NCBI GenBank assembly: GCA_026182355.1
Contig: JAPFBL010000068.1
Location: forward strand, 4,777,001 to 4,841,000
DNA from: Hermatobates lingyangjiaoensis
Taxonomy: Eukaryota > Arthropoda > Insecta > Hemiptera > Hermatobatidae
Reading direction: 5' to 3'
DNA: 64,000 bases
Below the pieces are notes generated by a model. The model saw only the letters and a list, made by a program, of their open reading frames with translations. It was not told where the DNA came from and searched no databases. Shown here one piece after another: positions 49,696-61,302 of this stretch. The translations under genes and the position numbers were made by a program. Within the stretch, counting starts at the first letter, position 1; each line of letters begins with the position of its first letter.

Positions 49696-51343
49696 GAAAA
49701 TGGAAATCAATAAGTTAATAAGAACTGCAAATAAGGATAAAGAAGAAAAAGTCTTAAAACCTGTGATTGGGGAATATAGCCCTGGATATCTCTATGGAAA
49801 TGTTAAAAGTCACAAACTCGGATATCCTTTGCGACCTATAATATCACAAGTGACAACGCCCACTTATGAAACTGCAAAGACCCTGAATAAAATCATAGCT
49901 GTTTACCTCCCAGCCAAATACCTTTTGAAATCTAGCGATGAATTTCTGGAAATATTAAAAGCCACACAACCTAAAGGAACTATGGTTTCTTTAGATGTAG
50001 AATCCTTGTTTACTAATGTGCCGGTGTTGGAAACAATAGAGATTATCTGTAATATAGCCTATAACCATGCTACTCTACCCCCTCCACCATTTAAACGACA
50101 AACTATGAAAGATTTACTCATTGCGTGTACAACCAAAAATCCATTCTGCCATATAGACGGGAGTCTATATTACCAAATTGATGGAGTGGCCATGGGTTCC
50201 CCACTTGGAGTCACATTCGCAAATTATTACATGTGCAACCTGGAAAATTTGATCATGGCTCGAAATCCAGCCTGGAAGCCTCACATATATTGCAGGTATG
50301 TCGATGACTGCTTCTTGATGATAGATAGACCGGAACACATAGAAGAAATTAAAGCCGAGTTTGAAGCTAACTCAGTGTTGAAATTTACTCATGAGATGGA
50401 AGCCAATAATTGTTTTAACTTCCTAGATGTCAAAGTCAAGAATAATGCTGTAGACCAAAAGTTCGAAACATCGGTGTTTGTAAAGTCAACTAACAGCGGA
50501 ATACTACTTAACGCCAAAAGCGAATGCCCTGACAGATACAAAGATGGAATGATAAAGACACTTATTAGAAGATCATACAAAACGTCCTCTAGCTGGGAAT
50601 TGTTTGAACAGGAAGCACAAAGGATAAGGGAAGTACTTGTCAACAATGGATACAGTAACGGGCACTTTGACTCCATCCTAAAGGGTTGCCTCAATAAACT
50701 GCATGGCACTAACAACCACGAACAGAATCAGGAAAACAATGGCGTGAAGCATGTGGTATATTATAAAAATGAGTTTTCAAAAGCATATAAAACGGACGAA
50801 CGAGTAGTAAAATCGATTATCAGGGCCAACACAACGTGCATTGTTCCAGAAGACAAATTGGAACTTAGGATTTATTATACTAACCTTGCCACATCAGGAA
50901 TGGTTATGAATAATAACCCACATAAGAAAGTACCCCTCCAGAAAACCAACGTTATTTATGAGTTCAACTGCAAACTAGGGAACTGTGAGTCCTTATCCTC
51001 AAAATACGTGGGTTCCACCACTACCACGCTTTCTAGACGGCTTACAATGCATCTTGCCTCTGGAGGCCCTAAGGAGCATGTCGCAAAAGCACATGGGTTA
51101 CAACTAACGAGGGAAATGCTTACCGATAATACCATGATTTTGCAGCAGGAATACGACCACACCAGGCTGCAAATTTTGGAGGCTATTTTCATCCTCCAAA
51201 ACCAGCCTACCATTAACAGCCAGGGTTGGGAATTCACTAGAATTTTAAAGCTGTTCGACGGAAACCTGAAGAAAAACCAGTCACTGAGAGTGAACGAAGA
51301 CAGTCCAATACCTTCCCAAGCACAAACGGCTGTAGGAAGGTAA
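49696..51343 (+). CDS. Penelope-like element RT/GIY-YIG protein, 5'-truncated
   Basis: Reverse transcriptase of a Penelope-like retroelement fused to a GIY-YIG endonuclease. Such proteins copy element RNA into DNA at a nick. Numbering below follows the open frame that starts at 49,508, whose first 64 residues are antisense readthrough of the left arm; the first element-specific Met is residue 65 (49,700). RT motifs in order: LYGNVKSHK..LRPIIS (95-113), SLDVESLFTNVP with the first catalytic Asp at 163, IDGVAMGSPLGVTFAN (224-239), CRYVDDCFLMI with catalytic Asp 266-267, and NFLDVKV (304-310). Endonuclease: VIYEFNC (482-488), KYVGSTTTTLSRR (499-511), His 515, Glu 558, Asn 570. Full PLE proteins have a further N-terminal region that is missing here, so the copy is incomplete although the frame is open. 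The uninterrupted frame and near-identical arms suggest recent insertion. Confidence 0.9.
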
Positions 51344-51720
51344 CCAGAATCCTGGGGAAACCTCACCCTGCGGAAACCTGCTACAACCTTCCAATGATTA
51401 CGACTGTTTACATTGCGTGTTTATTTAGCTATCTTTGTTTTGTTTAGTAACTTACTATAACTATTTAGTAATGTATTTTAATAGATCAGTATCAATGTTA
51501 AGTTTTTATTGTTATTTAGTATGTATAGTTTAATTGTGTAAAAATAACCTTGAAAATGGTCGATGTGGACCGAAACATGTTGGTGTACAAAAATAAAAAT
51601 TATGGAGAACTGATATATCTAGTCCCGAACTCTTGGAAGCCAGAACTCAGAAGAATGGAAAAATTAACCCGAAAAAGAGTGAAATTGGAAATAGGCATAA
51701 GTTTTAACAAAACTTGTATA
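51179..51720 (+). repeat. Right copy of PLE terminal region (ORF 3' end, UTR, restart of ORF)
   Basis: Begins within the endonuclease at Glu 558, passes the stop at 51,341-51,343 and about 200 bp of AT-rich untranslated sequence. It then reads into a new frame, MVDVDRNMLVYKNKN..ELRRMEKLTRKRVK..SFNKTC, ending in (TA)n at about 51,716. This has the head-to-tail form seen in PLEs, in which the terminal repeat joins the 3' end of one copy to the 5' start of the next. The downstream copy is cut off at the TA tract. Confidence 0.85.
51547..51584 (+). ncRNA. Hammerhead-like motif in PLE terminal repeat
   Basis: ACC, TTGAAAA, T, stem II GGTC-GATGTG-GACC, GAA, self-complementary ACATGT, T, GGT. Stem I pairs ACC with GGT. 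The layout matches the other motifs in the window, including the extra base before stem II. The core reads (C)TTGAAAA instead of CTGANGA, so catalysis is doubtful. It overlaps the codons MVDVDRNMLV of the restarted frame. Confidence 0.35.
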
Positions 51721-51740
51721 TATATATATATATATATATA

Positions 51741-51842
51741 AACAAGATTTCACAATAAATACGTGAATTAAAAATCAACGTCTAAACCACAGTAATAAAT
51801 CAGTTTTGACTATGACGGAGACCACTTACTATGGTTGATATA
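51741..51842 (+). repeat. Family C fragment, rearranged
   Basis: AACAAGATTTCAC..CGTGAATTAAAAATCAACG is the antisense arm of family C. It switches abruptly to the sense sequence TTTTGACTATGACGGAGACC and ACTATGGTTGATAT. The core CTGACGA has become ATGACGG, so the motif is dead. It directly follows the (TA)n tract that ends the large PLE. Confidence 0.6.
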
Positions 51843-53299
51843 TAATCTATATTGTGTGTTAGTTTGTGTTCGAGTATGTGTGTGTTTGTATACACATTCC
51901 TCTAATATGCTCTAATCATTACTAAATTTGATAATTTGTAATAACAAAGTAAATTAAATAAACAAATACCTAATAGATCCATTCTAGGTGGAGACTTGTG
52001 TTTTACTCAGTCCACATTAGTTGGACGTTTCACTTACCTCCTTATCTAACTTGATCAGATAATAATGTCCATTTATTTTCTGCTACCATGATTTATTATT
52101 GAGTTCAGATAATATTTTATCATAGTGATTTTTTCATTTCTATAGCAAGTTATCATTTTCTATAAATGTATTTTCCGTAATTTTTGATGGTTTAATAATG
52201 TTTGATTACTACTGTTCTTAGTTTCGTTCGTTTAAATAATTCTGGTGAGAAAAACTGTACTATTTATATCAACTTTTAAAGCATTGAAATAAATAGAATA
52301 GAATTTCAAATTTCAAGCAATTCTTTACTTTTTTTTTAAAAAAAAAAGAGAAAGAGAGAAAGTTGTATGGGTAGGTATTTTAGGAAGGCTGGGATTGGGA
52401 ATAAAGCCGGACAGGAAGTTGTTAACAATGGAGCCTTGGCGAGGCGAGCGAAGTATTTGAACTGTAAGCCAGGAATTTTTTTCGCCAGGGGAGGGGGGGC
52501 TGTAGGGAGTTGAAGTGGCGCGGTACAGAACTCCCGTCCCCCTCGTGTTGTATTCAACGGAAAAAGTAATCGAGTAGCATTTATAAATAAAAAAACTGAC
52601 TGTCACGCAAAAAACGGAACAGCACATATTTCTTCTTTTATCTGTTCTTTTGAACTTTCCTTCTAACATGGAATTCTTTAACAGTTTCAACTATCTACAG
52701 TGTCCTGGAATTAATGGAATTAACACCGTCTACAAAACAGCTGGAAGTTTATCTTTTAAGTAGTTATTTCTTCTGTCAAACATGTATTATGAAAAATGTC
52801 AATACTGTCATAAAGCAAAAGATAAAAAAAAAACTTGTCTATAACTAGTTGATATCAGCCACGGATCAATATCACAAACTGCCTTTACGACGTAACGCGA
52901 ATAGAATTATGTGCAGGATCAAGAAGAGAGCATACATCCCACTAAAGACACCTGAAATACTCAAGAAAAACTTAAGGATTCTGATCAGCAATTAACCTTT
53001 TCAGGAAAAGGAAGGCCTTATTTTCTGTCTCTATTTTCAGATTAGTACTAGAACTAAGTATGTTTGTAAAAAAAAAATATAAACACATAATACGTATAAA
53101 AAATATATGCAAAATAATACTGAGTTACAAGCTAGCGAAAAAAATCCGTCAAGCTAACTACAACTTTAAACCTAAGTACACTGACTAAAGAAGTTTTTGA
53201 TGAGACAATTTTAGTTTGTATCATTATCTTTTATCAAAAAACTTATAATGCTTAAAAAAATCTGGATTAGCCTACACACAACTTTACTATAAGTAAACA
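51843..53299. other. AT-rich non-coding stretch with one GC-rich pocket
   Basis: The pocket at 52,385-52,560 (GAGCCTTGGCGAGGCGAGCG, GGGGAGGGGGGGCTG) has overlapping minus-strand frames without domains. Otherwise nothing recognised. Confidence 0.5.
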
Positions 53300-53448
53300 T
53301 AATAACAAACTGCTTGGATATATAATATATAATTTCCCATTTAGGCACAATATAATGTCTAAATGGGAGATGTTTAGACATTTATATGTCTAAAGGTACT
53401 ATCTCCAACTTTCACTCTGGAGGTAGTACAGATAGTGATTGATTCACT

Positions 53449-53660
53449 TATCAATATATAAAAAGATTTCTCATAAACACGTGAAATAACAATCAATGAT
53501 CAAACCACAATATGAAAATGGGAAAACAAGACTAAGATCTTTCAACCGTAACAAGCGGGTTTATGACTCTGACAAAGACCGCTTGTTATGGTTGAAAGAT
53601 CTTAGTCTTGTTTTCCCATTTTCATATTGTGGTTTGAACATTGATTTTTATCAATATATA
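53449..53660. mobile_element. Palindromic PLE-derived element, family C, with 12-bp target-site duplication
   Basis: TATCAATATATA at 53,449-53,460 and 53,649-53,660 brackets a 188-bp insert. The arms pair (GATCAAACCACAATATGAAA with the TTTCATATTGTGGTTTGAAC side), and the right outer arm is truncated. The homologous place in the sister repeat at about 59,060-59,085 has no insert (CGTATATATTGG then TTTATCAATCAC), so an empty site is available for comparison. Confidence 0.8.
53565..53607 (+). ncRNA. Hammerhead-like motif, family C, core mutated
   Basis: GACT, CTGACAA, A, GACCG-CTTGTTA-TGGTT, GAA, AGATCT, T, AGTC. Stem I is perfect (GACT with AGTC), but the conserved G of CTGANGA is A, which should abolish cleavage. 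The left arm retains only the 3' half of the motif. Confidence 0.5.
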
Positions 53661-54830
53661 TGCATATTTTTGTATATCACACCACTGATACATATAATAT
53701 CATTAGTATAACTACAGCAGTAATAACGTTTTTGAAAAGAAAAAATATAGACTTCATGTTACGAAATAATCTCTTACAGGAGAACATAGCTTTTGTTTCA
53801 ATAGTCAGTGGACCTCCTACATAGTTTACCTGACCTCATTTTACATTGAATATTTAACACAAATGTTCCCATTTAAAACTTGAAAATATTCCTATTTTGC
53901 CTGAAAATTGTCAGAAATATGTAAGACAAAATGTTTTAATATAATTTTTAATTTAAGATGTAGGATAATTTCATTTATTATTTTTCAAAGAATGTTTTCA
54001 ATTTTGAATTTTATTTTACATTTTTGATCTTTTATAATATTTTATATTGGGAATACTATGGCATGCTAGTGTATTTTAAAAAATCACTTTTCTTTCCTAT
54101 CTCAAAAATCATAAAAATCCAATTTACTCTGAGCGATTATCTTTTTCCTGCGTGCTTTACTTAGTTATAAGGTTGCTGTGTAGTGATATATACAATAGAT
54201 ATACAATATACTAATGTATATTGAGAAAAAATATATTAGTAATTAGCCAGTTTTACATGCTCAAATCAAAGGCAAAGCCGGGTATTCAGCATAATTTATA
54301 ACTTTTATAGCTGGGAGCTTCTAATTTTTGAAAATAATAGATATGAACTATTAGACTAGAATAGTAAAAAAAATGGATATTCGTTAACAACATAACAGGA
54401 AAGAGCCCATTCCTCACACTTCAATATTATCTATCATTCATAAACCCAAAAAAATTTTCATCTAATATTAAGTTTTGTTCAAAGGGTGCCATACATAGAT
54501 TGGTTAAAGCATTTTGTTAGACAAATCCATCATACCACTAAAAGCATCAGAAATTTATAGTCAGTGGCGCTGATTTTTTACATGTAAGAATATTATTCTT
54601 CTTACATCTCATATAAGTCATTAAACCATTCAAAAATTTTTCATTAAAACTCTAAACATCAATATTATTTCAGCGGATTCACTCAAGAAATGTCTAAGTC
54701 AATGTAAACAATATACATAAATGAAAAACAAATACAAGTATAGCAAGGAAACCATTAGTCCAGGATCAATATTCAGTTTTAATAACCTCATTGCCCTGTG
54801 CAGTAATTGAAATTAAATGAATTTTTTTTA

Positions 54831-57800
54831 TAAATTGTTAATTTTCTGTTCATTTTTTTGGCTAAATTTAATTGTTTTTTAATGAACGTTTTAGCATCAA
54901 AAAACATTTCTTGTAAACCGAAAATGTATTCAAACGCCCCTTTGGTTAGTGTAATTTTGAAAGAAATTATCTCAATTCATTCCTCAGATAGTGCTCTCTA
55001 TTTTGAAGTATAGTTTCATCTTGAAATGTGGATGGGTGTTAGTTTGCTGTATATACATTGTATAGAATGGAAGAAACCATACTGTCTTGGAGGACGCCTG
55101 TTTAAACGCGGTAAACTATTGATAATATTATTAATTTCAAAAATTAATTAATTTCAAAACAAGAATGTAGGTAACTAAAAGTCGGGAGACTATTGATTTT
55201 TCACATTATGTCCTAGTGTCAAATTCTATCAAAGACTTGAGTCTCTTCGAAGAATATATAAGGTAAGTCTTGCTTTCGCTCAACGTTGGACGATATAAAA
55301 CTTACAACTCAATGACATAGCCGCGATGATGGAGACAGCCAAATCGTTGATTAGGGATTGTTAGAGTGGATTCAAGGATGTGTCTGTGGAGCAGAATGTT
55401 TCTCTAATACATGCAACTGTTAGTACACAGAGGTTGGTTGTAATCACATCAGTTCATAGCACCGCCGTACTCTGTACACAGGAGTCGGAATTGTTCGACC
55501 GGTTTCAAACGTTGTCCAACTACAACTAGATTTCATTCTACTTAAGGTGGACAATGTCCAAACCAGTCCCACACCTCCTACTCCTGTATACGGCTGTGAC
55601 GGTATCATCCACTAATGTCATACCAATGAGAGGTAGAAATTACAATTTTGAATTCTATTCTACATTACCTCATAGTAACTTTTTTCTTTTCTGAACTAAA
55701 AAAATACTTGATAAAATTATAATATACAAATAAATCCTTCATACAATTTAAGATAAAAAGGAGGTGGTTTGTTGCTCTTATTTAATGCAAAGAATACTTT
55801 TTTAATTATTGCAAATTTGTAATTTTTTTCTGGTATACAAATTTAATAGCATATATTAAAACAGAAAAAAAAGGACAAAATAGATATATACAATTTTAAA
55901 ATTATAATCGGGTAAATTATTTAAATGTTTTATTTATTAATATATAAGAAAAGCTATTTAAAAATTTAAGAAAATAATGAATTACATATTTACCAGGATA
56001 ATTATTTAGCATTCTTCAAAATCCACGAAAAATTTTGGAAAAGGAAGTTTTTTTAGAATTTTTCCAGAAAAAGGACTTAGTTCTGAATATTAAACAAAGC
56101 AATAACTGCTAATGAAACCAATAAAATCAATAACCACAAGAAAATAAGATACAAATATTCAAGATTAATATTAATGTAAAATTGTATTTCAATTTTATAA
56201 TAAATATTAAATTACAGATAGAAAATTGGATTTCATTTGTTATTTGGGATCTGTTTTCAAATATCAAATACGACAATTTTAGCTCTTCTTATGTAAAAAA
56301 AATGCCTATATAAGTTTCATGAAATTCAACCTTTATTAACTTTATATTGAAACAGAAAGACGAATTTATATTGTAGAGCTGTTTAATGTGATACAGAAAA
56401 TTTCATCTAATGCTTTAATGGTGTTTATATTGAAGTTTTAAGCGAAATAAAGCATTTATGGAGTTTGAAAACAGTATTATAAAACAACCGATATACACCT
56501 AATTGCTACGCTTGATACAAATATTTGGACTAATATTTCATTCCCATTAAATTTCTTAGAAAAAAAAAGTTGTTAAATATACATATGAAAAAGAATAATT
56601 TTCATTTCGCTGTAAACAAATAAAAATAGAAAAGAGTTATATTCGTTTAAGAATTAGTAAAACTTAATAATATTAATCAAGTATAATTTTTAAGCCTAGA
56701 TAGAAGACTGAAGGGTTTAATTTAATGCAACACTTGTCACTACATTTGACCTTATCTTTAGACAATTCTGAAATAACAACCCTCAATACAGGAAAAAACT
56801 TCTAGTTTCAAAATAAAGAGGATATATATTATTTTTATAATTCTCTCAGTGCCCCAAGGCTAATGCAGGCTTTAAATTGCAGTAACTGACCATGGTCATC
56901 AAAGTGAGATTAGTATAGACCGAATGAGGCAGGAGAATGATTGGCAGTCGCCCGGGGATAGACAAGGTCAGCCTAATCATTAAGTACTCTAGGGTAGCAA
57001 TCCAGACTCATGTTCTAGCAGCGTCTGACCTACCCTAATCACGGTCCCACGGTCCTCAAAGAAATTACCAAGCAAGTCACTTCAACTAGACTTCAGGAGG
57101 CGTTAATCCCTTCAGATTAACTCTGACAGGTCTCTGAAGGTCGTCAAATGGCCTTGACAGCTTCATCATTGCTGAATCACGGCCAGCAGAACTGTAACTG
57201 TCTCAACAATTGCCCTGCTCTCAAAAATATCGCTCTAAATAGTCAAAGTAATTCTCAAAGAAGTTTACTGTTTGAATGTATTGAAAGGGAGCAATAACAC
57301 GCCCAGACTGGCCCGGGTGAGGCAGCTCAGCCCCAGTCCCAACACACCTTAACCCAGCAGGTAGCACAAGTCAGTAGGCAAATACCAAACAAAACTGAGA
57401 CTAGTGATTCTCTTGAGGAATCAGTAGCATTCCACTATCCCTATTTGTCCCCAACATAAACGCCAAAAAATCTAGAGTACAAAGTACTAAGACTCAAAGT
57501 ACACATTTTTTAAAGAAGAATTAAAAACATTTAATTACTTCCACCATGTTTTCTTATTATAGTAACCGTTCAAACAAACTCTCAAACGTTGTGATGTTTA
57601 TACCAATAGACTCAGCCGACTTCGAAACATATAAATCTGTGAAAATATCGTCATGGAATTTAGCTTCAATCGAAGTAACGAGGGTCAGTAACGAGGGAAG
57701 TAACACTAATGAGTGCTGCAGTATCCCAGCGATACTGATGAATACCACTTCTCTCCAAGGGAGTTCTATAAAAAAAGAGAATTCAAGCCAGTGTTATTAT

Positions 57801-57939
57801 TATTATTATTACGAGTAGTGTATGAAAAATTAGTATTAGGAAAATGCAACACTCATACAAGGTAATTCTGAAATCAACTGTTGTTCAGAAGAGCTTACAT
57901 TGAAAAAACACCTAGCTTTTTACTTTGAAAAAATCATTA
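54831..57939. other. AT-rich non-coding stretch
   Basis: A GC-richer pocket at 56,870-57,370 (CCCGGGGATAGACAAGG, CAGACTGGCCCGGGTGAGG) is the only compositional feature. No exon recognised. Confidence 0.5.
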
Positions 57940-59261
57940 AATGTCAATCACGGCAAAGAGCAATAAAGCTATAAAAACTGTTTGTTTATCCTAGACTAAG
58001 GGATCACCTGCTATACTTGTGGAATTGTTTATGCTTTTTTACATTGTTTACATTGACTTAGAAATTTCTTGAGAGTCAATCCACTGAAATAAAATTGATG
58101 TTTATAATTAAACAACTTAAATAATTTATTGACATATAAGATATAGGAGGAATAATATTTTTATATGTAAAAAATCACCCGCAATAAACATAAATTTTCT
58201 TTGTCTTCCATGATATAGTGAATTAGTCTCACAAAATGCTCCAATTAATCTACTCGTATATACTGTACCTTGAACAAAACTTAACATCAGAAATTTTTTT
58301 TTGTGTTCATGAATTAAAGAATCTTTGCATGACATTGAAGTATGAGGAAAGGAGTCTTTCCTCAATAAAAAGGAGTTATGTTTGTTGACAACTCCAGATT
58401 TTTCACTCTTCTAGTCTAATAGTTCATATTTCTTATTTTCAAAAATTATAAGCTCCAAACTATAAAAGTTTGAAATTATACTGAATAGCTGGCTTTGACT
58501 TGGATTTGAATATGCAAACCGGCTAATTAGTAATATATTTTTTTTCAATATACATTCATAGCAACCTTATAACAGAGTACAGCACGCAGGAAAAAGATAA
58601 CACTGGCTCAGAGAAAATTGGTATATATGATTTTTGACAAAGAGGGAAGAAAATGTTTATTAAATACTAAGAAGATATAAAATTCCCAGTATAATAATTC
58701 TATAAAAGACCAAAAATGTAAAACATAATTCAAAAGATTAATAAATGTAATTAACGGACATCCTTAATTATAAATTATTTTAAAACGACATTTTTTCATC
58801 GATGTTTATGATGTTTTTAAGAGAAAATAAGACTATTTTTCTGTTTTAAATTTGAAAATTTGTCTTAAATATTCATTATAGAAGGAGATCAAGTAAACGA
58901 TGTAAGAAATCCACTGGCTATTTGAACAAAGGCCATGTTCTCTTGTAGGAGATTATTTCGTATCAAGAAATTTTGTACTTTGGCTTTTCAAAAATCTTAT
59001 TCCTGCTGTAGTTATACTAATGAGATTATTTGCATCAGTGATGTGATATACAATAATAAGCGTATATATTGGTTTATCAATCACTATCTGTACAACCTCC
59101 ATGATGAAAGACTAATAAACATCTCCCATTTAGACATTTATATTATACTTGAATGGAACATTGTATATTATATACCTAAGAAGTGTGATATTACATTAAT
59201 GAAGAATAGCTCATTAAAAATCTATGACATTGGAAAAAAATTAAACAGGAAAAAAATATTC
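57940..59261 (+). repeat. Unidentified 1.3-kb repeat, direct copy 1
   Basis: One full unit of the repeat that also occurs inverted at 53.3-54.8 kb; it is followed immediately by a second, partial unit. It contains a 117-codon plus-strand frame (58,935-59,288) beginning MFSCRRLFRIKKFCTLAF that runs across the junction into the next unit. The inverted copy has a related start (MFSCKRLFRN) with the frame broken. No domain recognised. Confidence 0.7.
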
Positions 59262-59650
59262 CTGAAATTCAATTACGGCAAAGACTAATACAGCTATAAA
59301 ACCAAACATCGATTCTGGACTAATGGTTTACTTGCTATACTTGTACTTTTTGTATTTATTTACATTGTTTATATTGACTTAGACATTGATTGAGTAAATC
59401 TACAGAAATAAAATTGATGTTTAGAGGTTTAATGAAAAGTTTTTAAGAAATTTAAGAACTTAAACTGAGATGTAAACGAATAAAATTCTTTTTACTTATT
59501 CTTTTAATTTTTAATGTTTATGAATTATATTAACCTTGGGTGATATTGAAGTGTGCGGAATGAACTCTTTCCCAATATGTTGTTGACAAATATCCTGTTT
59601 TTTACTATTCTAGTCTAATAGTATATATTATTATCTTCAAAAATTTAGAT
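59262..59650 (+). repeat. Unidentified 1.3-kb repeat, direct copy 2 (partial)
   Basis: Starts TCAATTACGGCAAAGACTAA as copy 1 starts TCAATCACGGCAAAGAGCAA. It also shares TACATTGTTTATATTGACTT, AATAAAATTGATGTTTA and CTATTCTAGTCTAATAGT, but lacks most of the middle. It stops at about 59,650, next to a CACCC-rich run. Confidence 0.65.
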
Positions 59651-61302
59651 ACTCACACACTCACCCACCCACCCACAGATATCAACTACTTTTGGGACCT
59701 CATAACATGTAATTCCGTCAAAATCTCGAGATCGAATTTTTTAAGGATCACTATACTTCCAGTAAAGTAAAAACATCGCACTGGACGCAGTCCAGTCGGT
59801 AGAAACAGTTTCAGGGAATGCACTTTTCGGATAGGTATAAATATTACGATAGGACGTGGTGTATGGAAATGATTGATTGCGAGGTGAGTCTCATAGTTAC
59901 GACGCCCACACTGATGCATGCAATAACCTCAAAAGGGCGTTTGGGAGAATATCGACAAAAATACGCCTGAGATTAGGAGGGCCACGCCATGAACCCAATT
60001 ACAGTTGCATCTTTATGGCATTCAATAAGCCATGTCTATTGCCACCACACGTTGGACAGATCAAGCACGATGCTGTTTTGTGACTTAAAAATCTACTTGC
60101 ATGGCAATAGTTCACGATCACTATACTTTACTTATAGTGAAGTAGCAAAATCTTAAAATATGACGATTCTTATTAATGTACAGACTTCTAGGGAAACACT
60201 CCAAATTGACGCTACTTAACAAAGTACTGCTATGCAAAATATTACTGAGACCGACCTGGACTTGAAGTGTGGGGTTGAGCAAAACCATCCAATATTCATA
60301 GAATGCAGTCGTTGTAATCTAGAATCCTCCGCACTATCACAAATGCTCTTTATTACGTCACAAACTACACCCTTCATAAAGATCTAAAAATTTCATTCAT
60401 TCAAAATTTATCCTCTGATCGTTATGTCATTTCACAACAACCTTTCCTCTCACCCAAATCCATTTGTACGAATCCTTGCTCCCTTCCCTCCTCGCCTTCC
60501 CAGAATCCCCCCAGACGACTAAAGAGAAAATCGCCGAGTGATCTACTGCTACGATAATATACTATAAAACAAAGTGAAAAGTTGAACCAGTGGGCTTCAT
60601 TCTTTACTCATATGCATCGAAGTTATTGTGTAATCTCTTAATACATATGGTTTGTATATAATACATGTGCAGAATATGTGTAGTAGAATATTTCTAAATA
60701 AAGATATTAAAAAAAAATCTACTGAATAATTATTTACTTCTAAGGTTTAATAAGAACTATGTGAAGATGTTTTAAACTATTAATATCATATGTACGGACA
60801 ATAAAAGTCCTTAAATGATATAAATAAATCCTAAATGCTCTACTGTATATGATGCGAAAACAGAAATGTTTTTTGACTTTTTTAACAAATACAAAATTGG
60901 AGTGGCCTATAATAAATTTGAAGCAAACTTAATATCAACCTCGTTTAGAGTAAATTGAGTTTTTATTTTGTTTATATTAAAATATCATTATTAAGTTATA
61001 ATATATGTACACTTTAGCAAAGTATACATAATATAAATTATACATTATATAAATAATAGAATCAATTTAATGATTTTATTAGTTTTGTTGTAGCTATAAA
61101 TATTTCGTTAGTTATAACAACTTTCAAATCGTTGATCTAGAACAGTCAGACAAGTTCTTCTTATGCAGATCTAACCGGGAGTCTGAGATTCACCGAAGTG
61201 CGCAGTTATATCATTACCTGACGCATACAGCTTTTTAATTTGAATAACAAAAAAACTTCTTTGTTAATACAATAATCTTGACATGTTAGATTAGGTATCG
61301 AC
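59651..61302. other. AT-rich non-coding stretch
   Basis: No gene or repeat recognised. Confidence 0.5.

Larger units (their letters stand above)
53300..54830 (-). repeat. Unidentified 1.3-kb repeat, inverted copy
   Basis: The reverse complement aligns along its whole length with 57,940-59,261. Matching blocks include GAGATTATTTCGTA, CTGCTGTAGTTATACTAATGA, AGCACGCAGGAAAAAGATAA, CTAGTCTAATAGTTCATAT and TTTACATTGACTTAGA. This copy is longer mainly because a family C palindrome is inserted at 53,461-53,648. No recognisable protein is encoded, so the class of element is unknown. Confidence 0.75.

Noticed and set aside
49508..49699. N-terminal 64 residues of the long open frame as part of the PLE protein
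   Set aside because: They are encoded by the inverted left arm. The identical peptide is read from the minus strand of the right arm, so it is antisense readthrough.
52325..52690. 121-codon minus-strand open frame
   Set aside because: It includes a poly-K/F tail from an A/T run and overlaps a second frame; no domain.
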